A stretch of 64,000 nt of DNA, taken from assembly GCA_964496435.1 (NCBI GenBank), contig CAZBZP010000002.1, forward strand, positions 200,996 through 264,995. The letters run 5' to 3'. Shown piece after piece: positions 26,787-34,984 of this stretch (position 1 is the first letter of the stretch; every line of letters starts with the position of its first letter). Under the pieces are notes generated by a model that was not told the DNA's origin, searched no databases, and saw only the letters and a list, made by a program, of their open reading frames with translations. Source of the DNA: Berkiella sp964496435 (GTDB lineage Bacteria > Pseudomonadota > Gammaproteobacteria > Berkiellales > Berkiellaceae). The position numbers and the translations under genes were made by a program.

Positions 26787-28040
26787 ATGAAGATTGCCAT
26801 TATTGGGGCGGGTGTGATTGGTGTTAGCAGCGCTTACTACCTCAGAGAGAGTGGCCACGAAGTCACTGTCCTTGAAAAGCTAAAGGCTCCAGGCTTAGAG
26901 ACCAGTTTTGCCAATGGTGGCTTATTGACCCCGAGCATGTCAGATCCTTGGAATTCACCTGGGGTGATTTGGCAAATATTAAAACATATAGGACGCCAAG
27001 ACACGCCGCTGCTGTTTAGAATTAATGCCTTAGGGTCTATTGGTGCTTGGGGGGTGTCATTCTTAGGGTACTCGTCCAAAAAGCATTTTTTCAAAAACAT
27101 CCAAAAGAATATTGCCCTTGGGAGCTTGAGCGCCAAGCTCATGCAAGAGCTGACGGATAAAGCCAGCCTCTGCTTTGACTATAACAAGACGGGCACCTTG
27201 AAATTTTTTCGCAACCCAAAAGAGTTGATGGCAGCAAGTGCCTTAGCAGATTACATGAGCCAATTCGGTGTTGCTTATGAAAAATTGAACGCCAAGCAGA
27301 CCATCGAGAAGGAGCCTGGTCTTGCCCCACTTGGTGGTGAAATCGCTGGCGGATTTTTTTACCCACAAGATGCCTCGGGTGATGCCCATCAATTTACTGA
27401 AAATCTAAGCACGTATCTTGCCAGCCAAGGAGTCAGCATACGTTATGGGAGTGAAGCGCTTCTTAAAAGGCAGGGCAAGAAAGTTGAGGTATTCGTGCAG
27501 GGCGAAAAACTGTGTGTCGATAGTGTGGTTGTTGCTTGCGGGATCTACAGCGAACCTTTGCTTAGAGCGATTGGCTTAACATTGCCCCTGCGTCCCTGCA
27601 AGGGTTATTCTCTGACACTCAATTGTGACAATTGGGAATGCATCCCGCATGTACCCGTCTTAGACAATGCCTTTCATGCCGTAGCAACACCACTGGGGAA
27701 GCGCCTAAGAGTTGCTGGCACAGCGGAATTTGCAGGATTTAACAAGGATCTTACCCAAAGTCGCCTTCAAAATCTGCTTCATATTTTAGCAAAGATATAC
27801 CCTGAGGGATTTGCCAAAACCAAGCAGCAGGAAATTCAGACATGGTGTGGGTTGCGTCCCATGTGTGTCGATGGCGTGCCTGTGATTGGTCAGACTTCCT
27901 TAGACAACTTGTTTGTGAACACAGGTCACGGACATCTTGGCTGGACGATGTGTTTGGGCTCAGGAAAGATATTGGCTGATCTCTTAAGTGCTAAATCCGC
28001 GGATCTCTCTCTTGAAGATTTCAGCTTGGCGCGCTTCTAA
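26787..28040 (+). CDS. dadA: D-amino acid dehydrogenase small subunit
   Basis: 417 residues, close to E. coli DadA (432). The FAD motif is IAIIGAGVIGVSSAYYL at the extreme N-terminus, then ETSFANGGLLTPSMSDPWNSPG, FFYPQDASGDAHQFTENL, the strongly conserved WCGLRPMCVDGVPVIG and NTGHGHLGWTMCLGSG. It oxidises D-alanine and other D-amino acids to keto acids, passing electrons to the respiratory chain. No dadX racemase is beside it. Base composition is visibly richer in G+C than most of the window, as in the next gene. Confidence 0.93.
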   Translation: MKIAIIGAGVIGVSSAYYLRESGHEVTVLEKLKAPGLETSFANGGLLTPSMSDPWNSPGVIWQILKHIGRQDTPLLFRINALGSIGAWGVSFLGYSSKKHFFKNIQKNIALGSLSAKLMQELTDKASLCFDYNKTGTLKFFRNPKELMAASALADYMSQFGVAYEKLNAKQTIEKEPGLAPLGGEIAGGFFYPQDASGDAHQFTENLSTYLASQGVSIRYGSEALLKRQGKKVEVFVQGEKLCVDSVVVACGIYSEPLLRAIGLTLPLRPCKGYSLTLNCDNWECIPHVPVLDNAFHAVATPLGKRLRVAGTAEFAGFNKDLTQSRLQNLLHILAKIYPEGFAKTKQQEIQTWCGLRPMCVDGVPVIGQTSLDNLFVNTGHGHLGWTMCLGSGKILADLLSAKSADLSLEDFSLARF

Positions 28041-28158
28041 ATTTTCTTTTTGGAAAAAAATTTTCATCAAGTGACGATTGGTTATTGCAATTGAAGTCAT
28101 AATGCCTACAATCAAAATGTAATTAGGTCAGCTTGGTTCAACATGTTTAGATCTGGAG

Positions 28159-29076
28159 ATGAATGCATTGAGAGCGCTTTCACTTCCCCGATTCAAAGGC
28201 GGGGCCTCCTTATTCCCTGAAAAATTTTCAGCTGGAATCAATGCATTACGCAACCAAGCTCACGATACTATTAATATACATTCCGCTAGCCCTTCTTACT
28301 CCATGCTGAGTGCGCAAATTATTTGGTTTGGTGTTGGGCTCACCCTGTTTTCGGACACAGCTGAGAAAATTTTTAATTGCCCACACCTTGTGGTGGTGGC
28401 TCTGTCCGCCATGCTGATGATAGCCAGCGCTTGGTTTAGCTTGCGCGCCTTGCTTGCACTGTGCCTGGTCACACTGCCCTGCGTCATTTCCATGATGTAT
28501 TTTTCTGTAGGTGAAGCCGTGCCTGGCTCAGAGCCGCTGGCCCTGTGGACACAAATGCTGAGCATGAAATCCTTGGAGTATACCAGTGGGTTACTCATTA
28601 TGATGGGCTACTATATCCGACCGGTATCGATGACACCGGATGTAAGCGCTAAAAAATTCTCTGCGGCCAAGGTGCTTGCGGCTTTAGGCTTTTTGCTTGG
28701 CAATGGCATCATCATTTACTCCAGCATGAAAGTTTCGATGGCGGACAGCGAGGTTAGCTTCGCCACTGCGCTTGCTGAACAAGGCTCTACCATTTTGGGG
28801 CTGCTGCTTTTAGGCTTTAGCGCCAGATCAGCCAATGCCCAAAGAATTAGTCAGCTTGGTAGTCTTATTTCCCAGTTCACCCAATTGCCTGTGCGAGGCC
28901 TGATGTTGGTGGTGGGGATGCTCTGCGCCATCTTTACCGATTGGTATTCCCAGTACCTCTATGGCTGGATGTACTATGCCAGCACCCTCATTCCCCCTTT
29001 GGCGATGATTGTGATGACGAGGTTCTTCTTCAGAAAGCCAGCAGCTTCGTCAGCTACCCATCTTAACGAAATTTGA
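28159..29076 (+). CDS. Hypothetical polytopic membrane protein
   Basis: 305 residues with about seven to eight membrane segments (first near residue 52, last near 285) and a soluble N-terminus of about 45 residues. SD-like GGAG lies close to the ATG. The Met content is high. I do not recognise the family. G+C is higher than the window average, as in dadA just upstream, and the stop lies 43 bases before tRNA-Arg. Likely inner-membrane; function unknown. Confidence 0.65.
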   Translation: MNALRALSLPRFKGGASLFPEKFSAGINALRNQAHDTINIHSASPSYSMLSAQIIWFGVGLTLFSDTAEKIFNCPHLVVVALSAMLMIASAWFSLRALLALCLVTLPCVISMMYFSVGEAVPGSEPLALWTQMLSMKSLEYTSGLLIMMGYYIRPVSMTPDVSAKKFSAAKVLAALGFLLGNGIIIYSSMKVSMADSEVSFATALAEQGSTILGLLLLGFSARSANAQRISQLGSLISQFTQLPVRGLMLVVGMLCAIFTDWYSQYLYGWMYYASTLIPPLAMIVMTRFFFRKPAASSATHLNEI

Positions 29077-29118
29077 CAGCTGAATTTAATCGAAGGATAA
29101 TCCCGGCCTTAATGCGAT

Positions 29119-29195
29119 GCGCCCGTAGCTCAGTTGGATAGAGTAACTGGCTTCGAACCAGTTGGTCGGGAGTTCGAATCTCTCCGGGCGCGCCA
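29119..29195 (+). tRNA. tRNA-Arg (anticodon TCG), CCA encoded
   Basis: 77 bases. The acceptor arms GCGCCCG / CGGGCGC pair fully, followed by discriminator G and CCA at 29193-29195. The D arm is AGCTCAGTTGGATAGAG. The anticodon stem ACTGG / CCAGT encloses the loop CTTCGAA, giving anticodon TCG. The T arm contains GTTCGAATC. A terminator follows within about ten bases. Confidence 0.95.
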
Positions 29196-29212
29196 ATAAA
29201 AAAATACCACCC
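29177..29212. repeat. Direct repeat, left copy (tRNA 3' end plus flank)
   Basis: 36 bases, starting inside the T arm (AATCTCTCCGGGCGCGCCA) and running through the A-run and TACCACCC, repeated exactly at 29367-29402. It has the layout of an attachment-site duplication made by integration at a tRNA 3' end, but the 154 bases between the copies contain no integrase. Confidence 0.75.
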
Positions 29213-29230
29213 TTTGGGTGGTTTTTTTTT
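29206..29230 (+). terminator. Rho-independent terminator of tRNA-Arg
   Basis: ACCACCC-TTT-GGGTGGT followed by a run of nine T. Confidence 0.85.
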
Positions 29231-29318
29231 ATTGGCTTGCTTTGAGTCGATTTGAACTCCCGACAAAATAAAAAAGGTAGTTCGACAAAATGGCGATAGC
29301 CATTTTGGGCGTGCTTTA
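29231..29318. repeat. Dispersed repeat A, copy 1
   Basis: ATTGGCTTGCTTTGAGTCGA onward, including CTCCCGACAAAATAAAA and the palindrome AAAATGGC-GATA-GCCATTTT. Related copies are at 30807-30866 (truncated) and 32176-32250 (complete right part). It looks like a small non-coding mobile or recombinogenic repeat. Confidence 0.65.
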
Positions 29319-29366
29319 GCACGGGTGAGCAAAGCGAAACCCGAGCGCCCAACGAGGGCGCGAGCC

Positions 29367-29402
29367 AATCTCTCCGGGCGCGCCAATAAAAAAATACCAC
29401 CC
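29367..29402. repeat. Direct repeat, right copy (tRNA-Arg 3' end)
   Basis: Exact 36-base copy of 29177-29212, without the rest of the tRNA. The hairpin partner of the terminator is absent here because the next bases are AAAGGCCG. Confidence 0.75.
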
Positions 29403-29430
29403 AAAGGCCGCAGCGCCGAGACTAAACCTA

Positions 29431-29529
29431 TTCTTATAAACTCATTGTTCATTTTAGGGCGGACATAAAGTCCGCTCGTACAAAGATGAGTATTTGGATC
29501 TGCGTAGGGGCGGACTTTATGTCCGCCCA
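29431..29529. repeat. Dispersed repeat B, copy 1, with inverted ends
   Basis: TTCTTATAAACTC, then GGGCGGACATAAAGTCCGC near the left and GCGGACTTTATGTCCGCCC at the right end as an inverted repeat flanking ACAAAGATGAGTATTTGGATCT. A second copy is at 32250-32343, where it is fused directly to repeat A, and a fragment is at 20286-20320. MITE-like. Confidence 0.65.
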
Positions 29530-29644
29530 TTATCTAAGAAGGAACAAAAACATTATTGAAAAGCATCACTAGGTTTTGTTAAGGCGCCAGGCGCGAAGTA
29601 GGGCCTGTCTTTGAATTGTACAGACTGTCAGATCTTGAATGAAA

Positions 29645-30397
29645 TTAAACAGCAAATTTATTGCTGGCATCTAGTATAAGTTTCACATCTTCATGCAAAA
29701 CTTCTTGTGGATTGCAGATTTTTCCCTCATCGATTGCTTTATTGACTACTTTTGCACACTGCCATTGCAAGGAATGTCTTCCAGGAGTGTTTGCTGAAAG
29801 TGCCTCATATTCCTCAAGGTCCTCAATTTTGTTAGAAAATAATTTTACTAAAGTTAATATTTTATCAAATTGTTTTTCCCGAATAAGATATCCCAAAAAA
29901 TCATCATTCGATATTTGCTCATCAGGATTAGCAGTTAATTTAAAATTATGGAACATTTTCATTAGATTGTAATAATCATCTAGCGTAGTATGATTCAATA
30001 TGAGTTCATTTAAATTATTCTCTACATCTAGCAAGAGTTCTTTATTGCGAAAAATACGTCCCAGAATTTTGAGGTTTCTATAGAAAATCGAAGCGTCCTG
30101 CTGTAAGCCTGAAAAACCAACCTGTAACAAGCGTGCGCCAAATCCAGCTGATGTCATCAAGGTCCACATGAGCATTGTTCCGATACCCGCCGCCTGAATT
30201 GACGGCATTGAATCAATACAGAGCCATGCCATCATGCCGTAAGAAAGGGTTGCACAAAGCATAAAAAAATTAACGCCAAAAAATTCTTTAATTTCGTCAA
30301 TATTTTTATTAACTATTGCATTAAGCTTTTCTGTGGCTTGAGGATTATCTTCAATTAATTTTTCTAGAATTTTTGATTTATCTGGACCTTTTAACAT
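29645..30397 (-). CDS. Hypothetical two-span membrane protein, effector-like
   Basis: 250 residues from the second of two adjacent ATGs after GAGGAA. The helical N-terminus (residues 1-40) contains acidic/polar repeats, a hydrophobic hairpin lies at about 43-95 (FFMLCATLSYGMMAWLCI; IGTMLMWTLMTSAGFGARL), and the rest is soluble and all-helical (NNLNELILNHTTLDDYYNLM). No known domain. The hairpin-plus-soluble-tail layout resembles effectors inserted into host membranes. It stands alone between repeat-rich flanks. Confidence 0.55.
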   Translation of the reverse strand: MLKGPDKSKILEKLIEDNPQATEKLNAIVNKNIDEIKEFFGVNFFMLCATLSYGMMAWLCIDSMPSIQAAGIGTMLMWTLMTSAGFGARLLQVGFSGLQQDASIFYRNLKILGRIFRNKELLLDVENNLNELILNHTTLDDYYNLMKMFHNFKLTANPDEQISNDDFLGYLIREKQFDKILTLVKLFSNKIEDLEEYEALSANTPGRHSLQWQCAKVVNKAIDEGKICNPQEVLHEDVKLILDASNKFAV

Positions 30398-30686
30398 CAT
30401 TTCCTCGACAGAATGTCAGCATATGGCAAGGTCGAATGTTATAGCACTAATTAAAAAAATACAAATTAAACTGACGAATATGCAAATATATCCTATGAAA
30501 TGAGTAATAATGAGAGAGAACGTAATTGTTTGTAGCAAAATTATTGACCTTTTGTAATTTCTTCATTTTCGGGCGGATTTTATAAATGTTCTTTTTTTTC
30601 AGACACAGAGAATAGGGATAGGGTAAGGTCGAATAGCATGATTGGCTAGCGCCAATGCTATATTTCCTTTGAATGCTATTAGCGTT
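30398..30686. other. Non-coding stretch with repeat fragments
   Basis: Contains a fragment resembling repeat B (TTCATTTTCGGGCGGA near 30561) and, from about 30589, sequence homologous to the 3' flank of the gene at 33459 (matching about 33366-33458). No gene is seen. Confidence 0.5.
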
Positions 30687-30806
30687 TTATCTTCGGTCTA
30701 TAAGAGATATTGGTTCTACTTGAACTTGAGGAGGTTCAACGCCTGCAATCATCTGCTTTAAATTATGCGCAAAATGTTCTGGAATGCTCTCAATTAAAGC
30801 TTTTAA
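30687..30806 (-). pseudogene. C-terminal fragment copy of the gene at 33459-34787, with internal deletion
   Basis: The segment is nearly identical to 33459-33563 plus 33651-33665. Exactly 87 bases (33564-33650, 29 codons) are missing, so the frame is kept: LKALIES joins directly to IPEHFAHNL and runs to the same stop after PISLIDRR. The homology starts abruptly next to repeat A (30807), so the rest of the gene is missing. No start codon or ribosome binding site. This is a partial duplication and presumably non-functional. Confidence 0.8.
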
Positions 30807-30866
30807 GGGTGGTTTTTGTTATTGGCTTGTTTTGAGTTGATTTGAGCTCCCGACAAAATAAAAAAG
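30807..30866. repeat. Dispersed repeat A, copy 2 (truncated)
   Basis: GGGTGGTTTTTGTTATTGGC, TTTTGAGTTGATTTGAGCTC and CCGACAAAATAAAAAAG match 29216-29275. It abuts the gene fragment at 30687-30806, marking a recombination junction. Confidence 0.65.
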
Positions 30867-30995
30867 TTCTTTAAGTACATAAAGCGGAGTTCCGCTCTGT
30901 GCATAGCATGAAGCCTAGGTGTGCCTTAGGTCGTGCCAGCGAAAGCTTTGGCTTTATCCCAATTAAGGGGAGGGGTAAGTTTAATTGAAGTTGTT

Positions 30996-31421
30996 CTATT
31001 TATTTTTTTCTACAAGGACATTAATTTTCTCTGCTATGGTTAGTGTTGCACTTAGCAGATCAATTAAAAGTTGATCCTCAATCTCGAAGTATCCTTCATA
31101 TTCAGCCAGATTGCGGTGATCATGACATTTAGCTAAAACTCGCCAAACTTCTGGGCCAACGCCAAGTGTATGCTGTAAAACTTGAAATACGAGATATCGA
31201 TTAGTAGAGCGATAACCATGAAAGCGTAATGCAGCTAAAGCAAGTGAATGCGCAGCATTGTATGCAAGATCAAAGCGACTCTCGATTGATAAGGTTGAAT
31301 TGTTTGCGTCTTTCAAACGAGTGAGACCAGAATGGACTAATCCATCACATTCTAAACGATTCATTGGTTCAATTTTCAATTGTCCCATTTTTACTAAATT
31401 ATCCAAATTAGATGAGGGCAT
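30996..31421 (-). CDS. HEPN-domain protein of a two-gene HEPN/nucleotidyltransferase cassette
   Basis: 141 residues, all-helical. The core SRFDLAYNAAHSLALAALRFHGYRS and the second helix block VLAKCHDHRNLAEYEG match HEPN proteins that pair with minimal nucleotidyltransferases. The usual R-x4-6-H motif is present only as R103-N-L-A-E-Y, with Tyr where His is expected, so RNase activity is uncertain. The gene overlaps the nucleotidyltransferase upstream by 14 bases, which indicates translational coupling. In the known MntA/HepT-type systems the nucleotidyltransferase AMPylates and silences the HEPN toxin. Confidence 0.75.
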   Translation of the reverse strand: MPSSNLDNLVKMGQLKIEPMNRLECDGLVHSGLTRLKDANNSTLSIESRFDLAYNAAHSLALAALRFHGYRSTNRYLVFQVLQHTLGVGPEVWRVLAKCHDHRNLAEYEGYFEIEDQLLIDLLSATLTIAEKINVLVEKNK

Positions 31422-32004
31422 CCTCTGTTCCTATAAGAAATATTTTTGGTTGTTTAATTATTTGATTTATAAAGTTATTGCCTTCTTTATATTTACGCAT
31501 CCATTCCTTTGATGTGTAGCAAGTTGGATTTACTTTTCTACCTAATTGGGTTTGGGCCTTTTCTAAAAGGGGAAATAGGACAGCATAGCTAAGATCCTCT
31601 CCAATAATCATTAAGTCAATATCGCTATTAGCTTTATCTTCGTGTTTAGCAATTGAACCATAGATGAATGCAACCTGAATTTGAGAGGCAATGGGTTTAA
31701 GATCTTCTTTTAATATATCACTTAGACCAAATGTTTTGAGTACTATGCTATGCAGTTCAGCAAAAAGGGGAGTGTCTCGGTTAGCTTGATATAATTTTTG
31801 ATTACCAAAGGTAGTAAGCGTAATTAAGCCGACAGTTTCCAATTTTGCCAACTCACGCTGTACTGCGCCAGTGCCAGACTGTGTTAAACGAATTATTTCA
31901 TTGGTATAAAAAGAGCGATCAGGCTGGGCAAATAGCAAACCTAAGACCCGCTGTTGTACCTTAGAAAAAAGTGCATCTGCAACATTGTGTTTTATAATAC
32001 TCAT
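31408..32004 (-). CDS. Nucleotidyltransferase with N-terminal winged helix (MNT-type, antitoxin-like)
   Basis: 198 residues. Residues 10-75 form a winged helix-turn-helix (VLGLLFAQPDRSFYTNEIIR; QRELAKLETVGLITL). Residues 110-190 are a minimal pol-beta-like nucleotidyltransferase with G116-S117 and the metal Asp pair in SD128-x-D130 (YGSIAKHEDKANSDIDLMII). It would silence the downstream HEPN partner by nucleotidylation and could autoregulate through its winged helix. A palindrome and a direct repeat lie immediately upstream of the start. Confidence 0.82.
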   Translation of the reverse strand: MSIIKHNVADALFSKVQQRVLGLLFAQPDRSFYTNEIIRLTQSGTGAVQRELAKLETVGLITLTTFGNQKLYQANRDTPLFAELHSIVLKTFGLSDILKEDLKPIASQIQVAFIYGSIAKHEDKANSDIDLMIIGEDLSYAVLFPLLEKAQTQLGRKVNPTCYTSKEWMRKYKEGNNFINQIIKQPKIFLIGTEDALI

Positions 32005-32005
32005 A

Positions 32006-32035
32006 TTGGGTATTATGATACCTTATATGGGTATT
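32006..32035 (-). promoter_or_regulatory. Candidate operator of the HEPN/MNT cassette
   Basis: GGTATTATGATACC (32009-32022) is a near-perfect palindrome, and TGGGTATT occurs twice (32007-32014 and 32028-32035) directly upstream of the ATG. This suits binding by the winged helix of the encoded nucleotidyltransferase. Confidence 0.45.
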
Positions 32036-32175
32036 TTCAAGGATGTAGTCTCAAATTAATCATTTTCCTTGCCGGATTTTTGCCGGATTCAGTCCCACTT
32101 TATTGTGATTAGTGCTGACATTTGCAACGAGCGCTACACTATAAATATTAATAAAATCAATCTGTTATAATTTAC

Positions 32176-32343
32176 TTTGATATCTTTGAACTCCCGACAA
32201 AATAAAATGGTAGTTCGACAAAATGGCGATAGCCATTTTGGGAGTGCTTTTCTTATAAACGCTTTATTCATTTTCGGGCCAACATAAACCCCTACAAAGA
32301 AGAGTATTTGAATCTGTATCGGGGCGGACTTCATGTTGGCCCT
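32176..32343. repeat. Composite dispersed repeat A+B (most complete copy)
   Basis: Repeat A (CTCCCGACAAAATAAAATGG, then the palindrome AAAATGGC-GATA-GCCATTTT) runs without a break into repeat B (TTCTTATAAAC to TTCATGTTGGCCC). At 29231-29529 the same two parts are separated by about 110 bases containing the tRNA-end repeat. Together with the operator above it accounts for most of the 345-base gap 32005-32349. Confidence 0.65.
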
Positions 32344-32349
32344 TAATCT

Positions 32350-33180
32350 TTATAGTTTAAAGCGGCTTCGATTTTCTAATTGAGCGTGTGTGCTAATATC
32401 AAGTTCGAGTTCGTTATCAAAATATTTCTCAGAAATAACTTCAATTAAGGGTTTTGGGGACGTAGTTGCGTTTGAAAAAATTAAGCTCTCAGAAGAAGTG
32501 GTGTCTTCATCTTGCAATGTTTGTGTGGGCGCAGTGGTGGTTTGATTGCTGTTGATTTGAACTCCAGCCGAACGTTTAAACGGCAAGTAATTACTAACGC
32601 TATTACCTACAGAGCTAACGTATTCGTACGCAGATTCTAATCTAGGGCTTAAGCTGGAACTTATTTTTTTTGCAATTTCTTTCTCCATGATGGAGCCTGA
32701 TTGCTTGAGTACTTCAGAACCTGTGTCTATAGCAAGATCAAGAGCAGGTTTAATTACCACAGAGCCCACAGTGCCTATAGGACCTCCTAAAGCACCAACG
32801 AAAGCAGCAGTACCATTGGTAATTATTGGGCGCACCCATCCTTCGGATGTCTTTTTTACAACTTCTGACACCATAGAATTTTGGATATCCTTATAAAGTG
32901 AGGGGTTTTGTTTATTCTCTTTGTTCTCATTATTTAAATTTTTAAAATAGTTGAGCGGAAGATTACTTAAATGCGCTAAGCAATCCTCACGACTTTCTTG
33001 AGGCATCTGCGCTACTGCTTTATATAAAATGCACTGAAAGCCTTCCTCATTGAGAGGCCCCTGATGATGGTGCGCGAATTCACTAAGGTCCTTTATAAAA
33101 TCAAGCGTCGTAGGTTCAAAAGTGAGTTTGAGTTTTTTAGTGGTTCTTTCGTCTAATAATGGGATTGGGGAAGATTTCAT
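32350..33180 (-). CDS. Hypothetical protein with Gly-rich hydrophobic segment, effector-like
   Basis: 276 residues. The N-terminal helical half (LDFIKDLSEFAHHHQGPL; DCLAHLSNLPLNYF) is followed by an Asn/Lys-rich linker, then a Gly/Ala/Val-rich segment at about 122-145 (TAAFVGALGGPIGTVGSVVI) that could insert into membranes. An amphipathic helix and a Ser/Thr-rich disordered tail end in RSRFKL. No recognisable domain. It lies in the repeat-rich region next to the HEPN cassette. Confidence 0.5.
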   Translation of the reverse strand: MKSSPIPLLDERTTKKLKLTFEPTTLDFIKDLSEFAHHHQGPLNEEGFQCILYKAVAQMPQESREDCLAHLSNLPLNYFKNLNNENKENKQNPSLYKDIQNSMVSEVVKKTSEGWVRPIITNGTAAFVGALGGPIGTVGSVVIKPALDLAIDTGSEVLKQSGSIMEKEIAKKISSSLSPRLESAYEYVSSVGNSVSNYLPFKRSAGVQINSNQTTTAPTQTLQDEDTTSSESLIFSNATTSPKPLIEVISEKYFDNELELDISTHAQLENRSRFKL

Positions 33181-33458
33181 AATTACCTACTTGATTGAAG
33201 ATAGCGCCACATAAAAAATAAATACATTTTAATGAGCATGAAAATATGGCGCAAGCAAGTAAATTTCCGCTAATCATTCTCTAAAAGCCCTCTGTCAGTA
33301 CGTTGATTTGATTGTCAAAAATCAGGTGACAAAAACGCTGCATCCAGTAGCTTCATGATATTAATATTCTTTTTTTTAGGACACAATGAATAGGGTTATG
33401 TGGAATATCATAATTGGCTAGTGCCAATACTATATTTCCTTTGAATGCTATTAGCGTT

Positions 33459-34787
33459 TTATCTTCGGTCTATAAGAGATATTGGTTCTACTTGAACTTG
33501 AGGAGGTTCAACGCCTGCAATCATCTGCTTTAAATTATGCGCAAAATGTTCTGGAATGCTCTCTTGGGATTGAACTTGATATGATTGTAATATGGATTCG
33601 AAGTTAATAATTTCTTCCTTGGGATCAAGCAATTTACTATCAATACTTTCAATTAAAGCTTTTAAAGTATCTATTTGGACATTTTTGGCATGTTCTTTTA
33701 GAACCTGCAACCCAGGCAATGTTTTCTTTGCGCGAAATACTTCCTTAGCTTCAACCTCTTTTAATGCATCTTTGAGTAACGCCAGAATTGTTTGATTATA
33801 TACTTTGATTTCACTCATTTGTTGATAAGCAATTTTATTTGGCGGCGGATTTAAAATAGCATCTTGACGAGCATGCAGCGCAATATCAATAGCAACATCG
33901 CTCGTAAATGCATTTGCTGCTATAGCAACAGGTGAACCGGGCGTTGCTTGTTCAACTGCTTTGAGTAGTGCTTGTTGCAATGCTAAGGTATGTTTGACCG
34001 CAGTTACGGTTGCTGTTACTTGCGCATCGCGCTTTTTGCCTTCTTCACGGAACTTAAGGACATATTCATATTCTGGTTGACTATATTCAGGAGGTTGTCT
34101 TTCATCTGCCCGTTCAGAACCTATTCCTCTCGTATTATGTGCAGCATTATCTGGTGCTTTGCAAGGTTGTTCCTCGTGTTGATGTAGCCGTAGTTCTTCT
34201 AAATCTTCTACAGTGTATTGTCGGTTTGAATTTGAATGCTCTGATTGAAGCTCTACTTGTGATTTATTTTCCTCATAATTTTTGCGAAATACTTCAGCTA
34301 TACGATAAGCATTGGTTTTAGTCAAAAAGCGTGGGGCACCATTGTGCATTTTTGCATCAGCTTCAGAGAATGCAACCAAATGCTTTTTAAACTCTTCAGG
34401 CGTGACATCTTCTGGGAAAGTAGTTGCCTCAAAATCAGTACCTTTAATACCCCCTAAAGGATAGTGATTATGGTTATACATAGATTCAAATGGATCAGAA
34501 TGTAACCTTTTAACATGCACAGAATTTGTACCACGGTAATATTTGCCACAACCTCTATCTAAGGTGTTATGCGCTTGTGAAGCACAGGTATAAATTTCAT
34601 CACGAAAAGCTTGACTGTCCTTGTTCATTTCACCTAAAACAAGCCAATTAATCGAGTTCTTATGTGTGGCGACGACGACAAATACTTGAGCTTCTTTGTC
34701 AAACCCCTCAGGGGTGTCTTCACCGAGTTGTTGATAAATTTCAGTGGGCGCCATAAGTGTAACTACTTCGATAGCAAATGATGGCAT
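33459..34787 (-). CDS. Hypothetical protein, parent of the 30.7 kb fragment
   Basis: 442 residues from the ATG at 34787, preceded by GCGGAG at seven bases (an upstream in-frame start at 34808 lacks this). The N-terminal 180 residues look globular (FAIEVVTLMAPTEIYQQLGE; QVFVVVATHKNSINWLVLGE; KYYRGTNSVHVKRLHSDPFE). Residues 180-250 are acidic/Gln-rich and the C-terminal half is helical, ending PPQVQVEPISLIDRR. No membrane segment and no family I recognise. Its 3' end has been copied to 30687-30806. Confidence 0.6.
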   Translation of the reverse strand: MPSFAIEVVTLMAPTEIYQQLGEDTPEGFDKEAQVFVVVATHKNSINWLVLGEMNKDSQAFRDEIYTCASQAHNTLDRGCGKYYRGTNSVHVKRLHSDPFESMYNHNHYPLGGIKGTDFEATTFPEDVTPEEFKKHLVAFSEADAKMHNGAPRFLTKTNAYRIAEVFRKNYEENKSQVELQSEHSNSNRQYTVEDLEELRLHQHEEQPCKAPDNAAHNTRGIGSERADERQPPEYSQPEYEYVLKFREEGKKRDAQVTATVTAVKHTLALQQALLKAVEQATPGSPVAIAANAFTSDVAIDIALHARQDAILNPPPNKIAYQQMSEIKVYNQTILALLKDALKEVEAKEVFRAKKTLPGLQVLKEHAKNVQIDTLKALIESIDSKLLDPKEEIINFESILQSYQVQSQESIPEHFAHNLKQMIAGVEPPQVQVEPISLIDRR

Positions 34788-34984
34788 AGTGAACTCCGCG
34801 TATAACAACTATAAAACTCCTAACAAATCAGACTAGAATGATTCTGAATGGTTCATTTTTCTCATTTCTTATAGGTGTAATGACACGAGGTCTAAGCATT
34901 TATCTGTTAGAAGTGAATTTCTAACTTATGAGCATGGTTTTAAAAGAGAAATATTGATAGACTTTTGAAATTAAAATATACGGA

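Noticed and set aside
29063..29530. Overlapping minus-strand frames of 104-155 aa across the tRNA region
   Set aside because: They read through the tRNA gene, its terminator and dispersed repeats; the translations reflect repeat DNA, not a protein family.
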